This document shows, piece by piece, positions 45,977 through 53,456 of a DNA stretch of 64,000 bases; positions within the stretch are counted from its first letter, which is position 1, and each line of letters opens with the position of its first letter. The notes beneath the pieces were generated by a model that did not search any database, had not been told where the DNA came from, and was given only the letters and a program-made list of their open reading frames with translations. The translations under genes and the position numbers were made by a program. Source of the stretch: an uncultured Polaribacter sp. (GTDB lineage Bacteria > Bacteroidota > Bacteroidia > Flavobacteriales > Flavobacteriaceae); contig CALSOT010000002.1 of assembly GCA_943788045.1 (NCBI GenBank), positions 1-64,000 of the forward strand, read 5' to 3'.

Positions 45977-47284
45977 TTAGAACTCAGTTAAAGCTTTTTT
46001 ATATATTTTTAAACATCGTTCTCTCGCAAATTTATGCTCAACAATTGGTCGAGTATATGTTAACTCTTGGAATTCTGGGACCCATTTACTTATGTATTCT
46101 AGGCTTTTATCAAATTTTTGAATTTGTGTAGTTGGGTTAAAAATTCTAAAATAGGGAGCAGCATCAACACCCGAGCCAGCAACCCATTGCCAGTTTCCTA
46201 TATTACTAGACTGTTCGTAATCATGTAACTTTTCAGCAAAATATGCTTCCCCCCATCGCCAATCAATTAATAAATGTTTGCAAAGAAAACTGCCCGTTAA
46301 CATTCTAACTCTGTTATGCATAAAGCCAGTTTGGTTGAGCTCTCTCATGCCTGCATCTACCAAAGGATAACCAGTTTCTCCTTTACACCAAGCATTAAAT
46401 TCATTTTCATTGTTCCGCCAAATAATTCTATCGTATTTTGGTTTAAAGCTATCTTTAGTGGTGCTTGGAAAATGCCATAAAATTTGCATAAAAAACTCTC
46501 GCCATATAAGTTCTTTTAAGAATGTTATATTATTGCTTTTCGCAGCTTTTTTAGCTATTTTTCTTACGCTTACAGTTCCGAAACGTAAATGTGTACCTAG
46601 TTTAGAAGTACTGTCTTTAGCTGGAAAGTTTCTGGTCTCTTCATAATTATCAATAATTTCAGATGAAATTTTGTGCGATTTAATATTTATAGGAGATTTT
46701 ATAAATCCAATTTCTTCTAATGTTAAAAAATGCTGTGGCTTTTTCTTAAGAAAGTTCTGTTGTGTCTCTTCTGAAGGGAAAGTATCAATGCTTTTTGAAT
46801 GAAAATTTTCTAACCATTTTTTAGAGTATGGTGTATAAACTTTATAGGGCGTCCCGTCTTTTTTTACAATTTCATTTCGTTCAAAAATGACTTGATCTTT
46901 AAATGTGTGAAAATGAATATTTTTTGTTTCTAAAAATTGTTTGATTTCTAGGTCTCTTTTTATAGAATAAGGTTCGTAATCATGATTGGTAAAAACAATA
47001 TCAATTTCATCTTTTTTAGATAAGGATTTAAAGATGTCAATCGGTTTTCCGTAATAGACATCAATGGTACTTTCTAGGTTCTCTAATTGTTGATTTATGT
47101 TTTCTATTTCTTGATGAATAAAAGAAACCCGCGCATCATCTTTAGGAAGCTTGTCTAAAATTTCTTTATCAAAAATAAAAATGGGTTGTACCTTTTTCCC
47201 TGATTTCAATGCATTAAATAATCCATTATTATCATTTAAACGTAAGTCTCTTCTAAACCAAAAAATGTTAATTTTATCTGTCAT
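45977..47284 (-). CDS. deoxyribodipyrimidine photolyase / cryptochrome
   Basis: A 435-residue photolyase: N-terminal alpha/beta antenna domain (INIFWFRRDLRLNDNNGL, KVQPIFIFD) and C-terminal FAD domain with GTHLRFGTVSVR, LIWREFFMQILWHFP, GYPLVDAGMRELNQTGFMHNRVRM, LIDWRWGEAYFAEKLHDYEQSSNIGNWQWVAGSG and FRIFNPTTQ. These fit class I CPD photolyases that repair UV dimers using blue light. The Trp residues of the electron-transfer chain seem present. Its start overlaps the SRPBCC gene stop by one base; it ends the light/oxidative stress cluster. Confidence 0.93.
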   Translation of the reverse strand: MTDKINIFWFRRDLRLNDNNGLFNALKSGKKVQPIFIFDKEILDKLPKDDARVSFIHQEIENINQQLENLESTIDVYYGKPIDIFKSLSKKDEIDIVFTNHDYEPYSIKRDLEIKQFLETKNIHFHTFKDQVIFERNEIVKKDGTPYKVYTPYSKKWLENFHSKSIDTFPSEETQQNFLKKKPQHFLTLEEIGFIKSPINIKSHKISSEIIDNYEETRNFPAKDSTSKLGTHLRFGTVSVRKIAKKAAKSNNITFLKELIWREFFMQILWHFPSTTKDSFKPKYDRIIWRNNENEFNAWCKGETGYPLVDAGMRELNQTGFMHNRVRMLTGSFLCKHLLIDWRWGEAYFAEKLHDYEQSSNIGNWQWVAGSGVDAAPYFRIFNPTTQIQKFDKSLEYISKWVPEFQELTYTRPIVEHKFARERCLKIYKKALTEF

Positions 47285-47748
47285 TATTTCAATTCGCCAA
47301 AAAGTTCAATTAATCTCGTTTGTCTGTATGCAAATATTTCTTCAAGCTTTGGTTTTACCAATATGGGGTGCGCTAGCTGGCCTAATAGGCCCATTGGAAT
47401 TTTATAATCTATAATATCCTCCATTTCCACTCCTCCTTCAATTTCATTAATAAAATGTTTATGATGCCACAGGGCATACGGTCCAAAGCGCTGTTCGTCT
47501 ACAAAATACTCATTTTTTTTCACGTGTGTAATTTCGGTGACCCATTTTGTTTTTATACCAAGAATAGGGGTAACAATATATTGAATTATTTGGCCAGCGT
47601 ACATTGGTTTTTCATTTCCAGAAAGAATATCAAAACTCATGTATTCGGGAGTAATTGTTTTTAAGTTCGCAGGATTTGAGAGAAACTCCCAAGCTTTCTC
47701 GACTGAAATTGGTAGTTTTTGTTTTCTATGAAATGTATAAATTTTCAT
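47284..47748 (-). CDS. SRPBCC-family ligand-binding protein
   Basis: A 154-residue START/SRPBCC-fold protein: KLPISVEKAWEFLSNPANLKTITPEYMSFDIL at the start, WVTEITHVKKNEYFVDEQRFGPYALWHHKHFIN in the middle and a final DIIDYKIPMGLLG. This subgroup (annotated cell division inhibitor SulA-like or ligand-binding) often neighbours photolyase genes. The ligand is unknown; a role with pigment or flavin chemistry is only inference. It overlaps phr by one base and follows TspO by one base. Confidence 0.82.
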   Translation of the reverse strand: MKIYTFHRKQKLPISVEKAWEFLSNPANLKTITPEYMSFDILSGNEKPMYAGQIIQYIVTPILGIKTKWVTEITHVKKNEYFVDEQRFGPYALWHHKHFINEIEGGVEMEDIIDYKIPMGLLGQLAHPILVKPKLEEIFAYRQTRLIELFGELK

Positions 47749-47749
47749 A

Positions 47750-48211
47750 TTAATTATGGATTAAAATGTATAGATTTAAAGAGGTTGCAATACAAAGCCA
47801 AATGATATATGGCAGTAATAAAAATTTATAATGTCTAATTTTTTGACTTAATTCAAAGAAGTAATAGCAAATTAGAGCAGTTAGTAGGATTATTGTAATA
47901 AGTCCAAATAATATTAAATGTTGGTTAAAAAAAATGTAGTTCCAACTTACGTTTAAAATGAATTGGATTGAAAATATTACAATTAATTTAGGGTTGTAAG
48001 ATTTTATAAAAAGACGTCCTAAATAAATTGAAAAGCAAATCATAATTATTGTCCATGCAATTCCAAAAACAAAACCTGGAGGCGACCAAGGAGCCTGATT
48101 TAAACTGATGTACCATTCTGTTAATGGACCATTATTCATTAACCAACTTCCAATTGCGAGTCCTCCAAAATTGATGATTAAAAATAATACTGTAAGTTTT
48201 AATTGTTTCAT
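47750..48211 (-). CDS. TspO/MBR family tryptophan-rich sensory protein
   Basis: A 153-residue membrane protein with five helices and the TspO signature: PLTEWYISLNQAPWSPPGFVFGIAWTIIM near residue 29-57, and NVSWNYIFF in the third helix. TspO proteins bind porphyrins and are tied to light and oxidative stress responses. Position between the glutathione peroxidase gene and the SRPBCC/photolyase genes supports that. The 162-base gap to the upstream gene could hold its own promoter, but none is recognised. Confidence 0.92.
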   Translation of the reverse strand: MKQLKLTVLFLIINFGGLAIGSWLMNNGPLTEWYISLNQAPWSPPGFVFGIAWTIIMICFSIYLGRLFIKSYNPKLIVIFSIQFILNVSWNYIFFNQHLILFGLITIILLTALICYYFFELSQKIRHYKFLLLPYIIWLCIATSLNLYILIHN

Positions 48212-48373
48212 AGCTATTTTTTTTGATTATTAAAATTCAGTTATCTAAAAATATTATTTAGTATATCAATTCTGCTGATGGATTGTATTTTCTAATATTT
48301 TTTGAAAACCTTTTTCTAAGAATCTTATAATTTTTCTAATTCAGATATCTTTTTTAATGCATTACGCATGATT

Positions 48374-48847
48374 TTAAGATTTTAGGTGTTTTGTTATTTT
48401 TGAACTCAAAGGACTTGTGATTGAAAAATAGTAATCAATTAATTTACCGTCTGGAGAAACTAGGTATTTTTGGAAGTTCCATTTTACGGAGGAATTTTTT
48501 TTGTTGTTTAACCTTTTTGAAGTTAACCAAGTGTATAAAGGGTGCTGATTTGTTTGTTTCACGTTTATTTTTTCTGTCATTAAAAATGAAACACCATAGT
48601 TTAATTGACAAAACTCTTTAATTTCTTGATTGTTTCCAGGTTCTTGTTTCCCAAATTGATTGCAAGGAACTCCAATAACAACTAAGCTTTCTTTATAGCT
48701 GTTATGTAATTTTTCTAAATCTTTATATTGTGGCGTAAAACCACATTTGGAGGCTACATTGACAAAAAGAATATATTTCCCTTTAAAATCTGATAATAGA
48801 ATAGGAGAGTTTTGGAGACTTTTAATCTCTATATCATAAATATTCAT
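48374..48847 (-). CDS. glutathione peroxidase (thioredoxin-dependent type)
   Basis: A 157-residue peroxidase of the thioredoxin fold that reduces hydroperoxides. Seen: NVASKCGFTPQYKDLEKL with active Cys 35 (not selenocysteine), VIGVPCNQFGKQEPG with the conserved Gln near residue 70, and SVKWNFQKYLVSPDG with the Trp and Asn of the catalytic tetrad. In bacteria such Cys enzymes generally use thioredoxin. It lies 15 bases downstream of the SDR gene in the stress cluster. Confidence 0.93.
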   Translation of the reverse strand: MNIYDIEIKSLQNSPILLSDFKGKYILFVNVASKCGFTPQYKDLEKLHNSYKESLVVIGVPCNQFGKQEPGNNQEIKEFCQLNYGVSFLMTEKINVKQTNQHPLYTWLTSKRLNNKKNSSVKWNFQKYLVSPDGKLIDYYFSITSPLSSKITKHLKS

Positions 48848-48862
48848 TGTGTTTACGTTTAA

Positions 48863-49546
48863 TTATATTTTAAAACTTACAATTCCGCAGTCCAATTCGA
48901 AAATTTGCCCTGAAATAGAACTAGCCTTGTTAGAGATTAAAAAAGTGGCTAGATCAGCTACTTCTTTGGGATCTAAATATTTTTTTAAAGGATGGCGTTC
49001 TTTAATGTTTTCTATCATTCGCTCATTACGCAAAAGTTTAGATGCTAAATCTGTATTGGTCACAGTTGGTGCAATTGCATTTACACGAATTAACGGTGCT
49101 AATTCTGCACCCAAAGATTTTGCTACCCCTTCTACAGCAGATTTTGCAGCGGCGATGCTTGCATGAAAAGGCATTCCGAGCTTTGCGGCTACAGAGCTAA
49201 ATAATAGAACTGAAGGGTTGTTGCCTGTTTTTAATGAAGGTAAATAATGTTGGATTGCTTTTACAGCTCCAATCACATTTATTTCAAAATCATCTCGGAA
49301 ATCATTCAGTTTAAGACGAGAAATTGGTTTTAAATTGATGCTTCCTGGGCAATAGATTAAACTATCTATTGTTTCAAAGTCTGGCAGGTCATCTATAAGT
49401 ACGTCACAAGTTACGTGAGTTAGATTCGGGTGAGAAAGTAATGGTTTTGTTCTACTAATATTAATTACTGAGTTTTCCTCAACTAAAGATTTGATAATTG
49501 CATTTCCAATTCCTTTACTTCCACCAATAACTAAAACCTTATTCAT
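48863..49546 (-). CDS. SDR-family oxidoreductase lacking the canonical Tyr
   Basis: A 227-residue Rossmann protein: VLVIGGSKGIGNAI at the N-terminus, LIYCPGSINLKPI, VLLFSSVAAKLGMPFHASIAAAKSAVEGV and RVNAIAPTVTNTDLASKLL. It looks like a classical SDR, but the position four residues before the catalytic Lys is Ile, not Tyr, in HASIAAAK. Family members from light-response clusters share this pattern as far as I recall, so the loss may be fixed. It is the first gene of the minus-strand cluster ending with photolyase. Substrate unknown. Confidence 0.85.
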   Translation of the reverse strand: MNKVLVIGGSKGIGNAIIKSLVEENSVINISRTKPLLSHPNLTHVTCDVLIDDLPDFETIDSLIYCPGSINLKPISRLKLNDFRDDFEINVIGAVKAIQHYLPSLKTGNNPSVLLFSSVAAKLGMPFHASIAAAKSAVEGVAKSLGAELAPLIRVNAIAPTVTNTDLASKLLRNERMIENIKERHPLKKYLDPKEVADLATFLISNKASSISGQIFELDCGIVSFKI

Positions 49547-49772
49547 TTTTTTTAAATTCTTCTTTTTTGCAGCTTGTCAATTTTTTATTTCAGAAGTATT
49601 TTCTAATGTTCTACTTCATTCAGTAAAGTAATAAAGCTTTAGTTCGATAGATTATGTCAATTGTTAACTTGATTGTAAGTTTTCTATGTTAGAATAATTT
49701 TGCTTTGTTATTAATTTTTTATTTCAAGTTATCTCTTAAAGATGTATAAAAAAGTCAGAAAAAAGGAAGGTT

Positions 49773-49997
49773 TTATGAGGTTAATGGTTTTCCTTTTAAA
49801 CGTCTTTCAATCCTTTGCTTAATTACGGTTAATCGTTTCATGATGTCCATAATTTCAGCATCTTTATTCTCTTTGTAAACTTCATTCAAACTTAAAATTA
49901 AAGATTTTGCTTCTCTAGCTGCTAGAACACGATCACTAGTGGTTGGGAATCTCATCTTTCTTGTTTCAAATTCTAAAGCTTTCTCAATTAATTCCAT
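49773..49997 (-). CDS. small conserved flavobacterial protein
   Basis: A 74-residue soluble, helical, basic protein (MELIEKALEFETRKMRFPTT; ILSLNEVYKENKDAEIMDIMKRLTVIKQRIERRL). The longer open frame starts 14 codons earlier at 50039, but the family-like part begins at Met 49997, which I take as start. No known domain is recognised. It stands alone, upstream and on the opposite strand from the formylglycine enzyme gene. Confidence 0.65.
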   Translation of the reverse strand: MELIEKALEFETRKMRFPTTSDRVLAAREAKSLILSLNEVYKENKDAEIMDIMKRLTVIKQRIERRLKGKPLTS

Positions 49998-50204
49998 ATT
50001 GTATGATTCTTGTATTTTGTTGTGGTTTAAATGTATCAATTTTTATACCATTTTACCAATAAATAAATAGATTTTACTTATGCTCTAATAGTATAAAATA
50101 TAATATCACTAATAAAGTTAAGAATTTATTTGGACTTTTTTGTTAAAAAAAAATAAAAATGTAAAAAAAATAAATGATTTTAAGACAGTATTTTATAAGA
50201 ACTC

Positions 50205-50212
50205 TATATTTG
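50205..50212 (+). promoter_or_regulatory. -7 box of the formylglycine-generating enzyme gene
   Basis: TATATTTG, a good TAnnTTTG match, 23 bases before ATG 50236; no TTG at the -33 position. Confidence 0.45.
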
Positions 50213-50235
50213 CGTAAAACTTTTAAATTTTAAGT

Positions 50236-51321
50236 ATGAATTTTAAGACATTAGCCACATTAGTCGTATTAATGACATTTGTATTTGTTAATTGTGATCA
50301 AAAAAAGACAGCAAAAGAGTATAAGTCCACGAAAACCGATAGCAACATAGAAAATGATGAAACACCTGATGGAATGGTTTGGGTCTCTTCGAAAACATTT
50401 TTAATGGGGGGTAAAAATGATGATAAATATGCAATGCCACGCGAGAAACCTTCTCATAAAGTGTTTGTTGATGGTTTTTTTATTGATGCTCATGAAGTTA
50501 CAAATAAACAATTTAAGAAATTTGTCGATGAAACAAAATATGTCACAGTGGCAGAAAGACAAATAGATTGGGATGATATTAAAAAAAATTTACCTCCTGG
50601 AACTGAAAAACCTGCAGATTTAAACTTAGAACCCGGAAGTTTAATTTTTAATAAACACGCGAAAGGTGTTGTTTCTATGCAAAATTATGGACAGTGGTGG
50701 ACTTGGAAAATTGGGGCAAATTGGAAACAACCAGAAGGACCTGGAAGTTCTATTGAAGGACAGGATAATTTTCCAGTTGTTCATGTAGCTCAGGAAGATG
50801 CGCTGGCATATTGTAAATGGGCCAATAGGAGACTACCAACTGAAGCAGAATGGGAGTCTGCTGCACAAGGTAAATTTGAGGATAATATTTACTCTTGGGG
50901 GAATAAGTTTGAGGATTTAAATGCAAATGCGAATACGTGGCAAGGTAAATTTCCAATGGAAAATATGTCAGAAGATAGATTTGAATATATTTCACCAATT
51001 AAATCGTATCCTTCAAATAATATTGGATTGTTTGATATGGCGGGAAATGTTTGGGAAATGACATCAGATTTATTCAATGTCAATTACTACCAGACATTAG
51101 ATCCAATGGCGGTTCTTAAAAATCCAAAAGGAGCTTCAAAATCTTATTCACCAAGCAATCCTTATCAGAAAGAATATGTAATGAAAGGAGGCTCTTTTTT
51201 ATGTCATGAGTCTTATTGTGCAAGTTTTAGAATTTCAGCAAGAATGGGAATGGAGCCCAATTCGGGTTCTGATCATATTGGATTTAGAACTGTTGTAACA
51301 AAAGATATGTTGAAAAAGTAA
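50236..51321 (+). CDS. formylglycine-generating enzyme (sulfatase activator), lipoprotein
   Basis: A 361-residue SUMF1-fold lipoprotein: signal peptide with lipobox FVNC (Cys 20), DGMVWVSSKTFLMGG near 45, DAHEVTNKQFKKFVDET, FPVVHVAQEDALAYCKWANRRLPTEAEWE, NIGLFDMAGNVWEMTSDL, and the catalytic stretch VMKGGSFLCHESYCASFR with Cys 323 and Cys 328 spaced five apart as in human FGE, then GFRTV. The Cys pair means it is likely a true FGE that oxidises the Cys of type I sulfatases, consistent with degradation of sulfated algal glycans; no sulfatase is in the window. It is distinct from the inactive GldJ and GldK relatives. Confidence 0.9.
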   Translation: MNFKTLATLVVLMTFVFVNCDQKKTAKEYKSTKTDSNIENDETPDGMVWVSSKTFLMGGKNDDKYAMPREKPSHKVFVDGFFIDAHEVTNKQFKKFVDETKYVTVAERQIDWDDIKKNLPPGTEKPADLNLEPGSLIFNKHAKGVVSMQNYGQWWTWKIGANWKQPEGPGSSIEGQDNFPVVHVAQEDALAYCKWANRRLPTEAEWESAAQGKFEDNIYSWGNKFEDLNANANTWQGKFPMENMSEDRFEYISPIKSYPSNNIGLFDMAGNVWEMTSDLFNVNYYQTLDPMAVLKNPKGASKSYSPSNPYQKEYVMKGGSFLCHESYCASFRISARMGMEPNSGSDHIGFRTVVTKDMLKK

Positions 51322-51345
51322 AAAAGATAAATACTCGTTTTAACT

Positions 51346-51380
51346 ATAAAAACCTTGATAAAATTTATCAAGGTTTTTTT
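51346..51380. terminator. bidirectional terminator between the FGE gene and tRNA-Pro
   Basis: Stem AACCTTGATAAA / TTTATCAAGGTT around centre 51363, A run before, T run after. It serves the + strand FGE gene and the minus-strand tRNA-Pro. Confidence 0.85.
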
Positions 51381-51387
51381 GTTTTAG

Positions 51388-51462
51388 TCGGGGTGGCAGG
51401 ATTCGAACCTGCGACCTCCTCGTCCCAAACGAGGCGCGATGACCGGGCTACGCTACACCCCG
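51388..51462 (-). tRNA. tRNA-Pro (anticodon TGG)
   Basis: A 75-base cloverleaf on the minus strand: acceptor CGGGGTG with CACCCCG and discriminator A, anticodon stem CCTCG/CGAGG with loop TTTGGGA giving TGG, T arm GCAGGTTCGAATCCTGC. CCA is not encoded. Confidence 0.96.
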
Positions 51463-51653
51463 AAAATGATATCTCATTTAAGGTGTGCAAATATACAGTC
51501 TTTTTGTAAAAAAGCAATTAATTTATTGGTTATTATTTAACTAAAATTCTAATTAGTGGAGTTGTATTTTCGTTGTTAAAACTTATAAACATTCACTACT
51601 AGAATTCACAAAAAGCTTTATTTTTACGTTTTTAAAAATGGATAGTCAATATT

Positions 51654-52601
51654 ATGTCAGATAAAATAGAAAAAATTAAGTGTTTAATTATAGGCTCAGG
51701 TCCAGCAGGTTATACTGCAGCAATTTATGCTGCTAGAGCAGATATGAAACCGATTATGTATACAGGTATGCAAATGGGGGGGCAGTTAACAACAACAACT
51801 GAGGTTGATAATTTTCCTGGTTATGCAGAGGGAACGGATGGAACTGCCATGATGGAAGATCTAAAAAATCAAGCTGAACGTTTTGGGACAGAAGTTCGTT
51901 TTGGTTTGGTTACAAAAGTTGATTTGAGTAAAGAGGTTGGTGGAATTCATAAAGTTATAGTTGACGAGTCTAAAGAAATAGAGGCGGAAACAATAATTAT
52001 TTCTACAGGAGCCACTGCAAAATATTTAGGTATAGAAAGTGAACAACGCTTGATTGGTGGTGGTGTTTCTGCTTGTGCAACTTGTGATGGATTTTTCTAT
52101 AAAGGACAGGATGTAGTGGTTGTTGGTGCGGGAGATACTGCAGCCGAAGAAGCTACTTACTTAGCTAATATTTGTAGTAAAGTTACAATATTGGTTCGTA
52201 AAGATTTTATGAGAGCTTCTAAAGCGATGCAACACAGAGTAAATAAAACCCAAAATATTGAAGTTTTATACAATACAGAAATTGATGAAGTTTTAGGTTC
52301 TAATGTGGTAGAAGGTGTTAGAGCTATCAACAATCAAACAAAAGGAACAACAGAGATTCCTGTAACGGGAGTTTTTATTGCTATTGGACATAAACCAAAT
52401 TCAGATTTATTTAAAGGTGTTTTAGATATGGATGAAACGGGATACTTGATAACCGAAGGGAAATCGACTAAAACAAATTTACCGGGAGTTTTTGCTGCAG
52501 GAGATATTCAAGATAAAGAATACAGGCAGGCAGTAACGGCAGCAGGGACAGGGTGTATGGCTGCTTTAGATGCAGAGCGCTATTTAGGGGCTTTAGAATA
52601 G
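51654..52601 (+). CDS. trxB: thioredoxin-disulfide reductase
   Basis: A 315-residue FAD/NADPH flavoenzyme that reduces thioredoxin. Seen: FAD motif IIGSGPAGYTAAIYAARA near residue 12, GMQMGGQL near 40, the redox pair in ACATCDGFFY (Cys 141, Cys 144), NADPH motif VVGAGDTAAEEA near 160, IAIGHKPNS near 243 and GVFAAGDIQDKEYRQ near 281. Length fits the family. It would supply thioredoxin for the glutathione peroxidase encoded nearby. It is followed by a bidirectional terminator. Confidence 0.97.
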   Translation: MSDKIEKIKCLIIGSGPAGYTAAIYAARADMKPIMYTGMQMGGQLTTTTEVDNFPGYAEGTDGTAMMEDLKNQAERFGTEVRFGLVTKVDLSKEVGGIHKVIVDESKEIEAETIIISTGATAKYLGIESEQRLIGGGVSACATCDGFFYKGQDVVVVGAGDTAAEEATYLANICSKVTILVRKDFMRASKAMQHRVNKTQNIEVLYNTEIDEVLGSNVVEGVRAINNQTKGTTEIPVTGVFIAIGHKPNSDLFKGVLDMDETGYLITEGKSTKTNLPGVFAAGDIQDKEYRQAVTAAGTGCMAALDAERYLGALE

Positions 52602-52627
52602 TAATTGAATTACATTTTGAACAAATA

Positions 52628-52662
52628 AAAAAGAGATTACATTAGATGTAATCTCTTTTTTA
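52628..52662. terminator. bidirectional terminator between trxB and the J-domain gene
   Basis: A perfect 15-bp stem AAAAAGAGATTACAT / ATGTAATCTCTTTTT with a 3-base loop, between the two convergent genes. Confidence 0.9.
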
Positions 52663-52684
52663 TTTAAACTATAGAGAAATACGC

Positions 52685-53131
52685 TTAAACTTCTACAGAA
52701 GCCTTCATCGATTTTCTATAAGTAAAAGAATTAAAAATATTTCTTTTACCAAAATTATTCATAGATTTTGCGTTTACAAATTTCCCGAAAAGAATTTTAC
52801 TAACACCAAAGTATTCATATTTATTTCCATCCGTAAAAGTAACTTCTAATAACATACTTTTATGATGCCAATCTGCAACTTGAAATTCCGTTATCGTTTT
52901 TTTGTATGCCTCTAAATTCGCTTCTTTCGTTTCTGGAGCAATACTAACTAAAAAATGATAACCATCAATAATTTGAGTACTCATGATGTCTGCCTCCTCT
53001 TTCTGTGCTTCATCAGTAAATTTATCAGGATGCCATTTTTTAACCAAACCTCTGTAAGATTTTTTTAAATCTTTTAAATTGATAGGCCCCTCTACCTCAA
53101 AAAGTTTTTTATATTGTTTTATACGCTTCAT
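52685..53131 (-). CDS. J-domain protein with C-terminal KTSC domain
   Basis: A 148-residue protein. The N-terminal part is a J-domain with the HPD motif at residues 34-36 (LVKKWHPDKFTDEAQKEEA), which stimulates DnaK ATPase. The C-terminal part from about residue 92 (HHKSMLLEVTFTDGNKYEYFGVSKILFGKFV, then AKSMNNFGKRNIFNSF) fits a KTSC domain. J-KTSC proteins are common in Bacteroidota, with unknown client. A TAGTTTTG -7 box on the minus strand at 53158-53165 lies about 27 bases upstream of the ATG. Confidence 0.87.
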   Translation of the reverse strand: MKRIKQYKKLFEVEGPINLKDLKKSYRGLVKKWHPDKFTDEAQKEEADIMSTQIIDGYHFLVSIAPETKEANLEAYKKTITEFQVADWHHKSMLLEVTFTDGNKYEYFGVSKILFGKFVNAKSMNNFGKRNIFNSFTYRKSMKASVEV

Positions 53132-53157
53132 TGTAAGCTAAATTTTTTAAATGCGTG

Positions 53158-53165
53158 CAAAACTA
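53158..53165 (-). promoter_or_regulatory. -7 box of the J-domain gene
   Basis: TAGTTTTG on the minus strand matches TAnnTTTG, 27 bases before ATG 53131. Confidence 0.4.
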
Positions 53166-53456
53166 CTGATATTAAATGGATTGTGGGGTTAAAAATATGA
53201 AAATTATAAATTCAGCTATTTTTTCTAATTTGCAACTAATTTTGTGCTTACTTATCTAGATTTCTATAAATCTTACTGTTTGGAGTAAAAAAAATATAAG
53301 TAAGAGTTTTGAGGGCATGACAAAATAAGGATTGTTTTTTATAGAGTAACAAAAGTCGTTTTTTGAATTAACTTTTTACTTTTTTTTTTTGATTGTCAGT
53401 TGAGCTTGAAGAACAAAATATATATTCAACAAGCCCAATTTGACATCAAGAGAATT
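53166..53456. other. intergenic region downstream of fadE
   Basis: No genes are visible. AT-rich with long T runs; no clear hairpin terminator for the fad operon is found. Confidence 0.35.

Noticed and set aside
48374..48847. Selenocysteine glutathione peroxidase
   Set aside because: The active-site codon is a normal Cys codon and no in-frame TGA is present.
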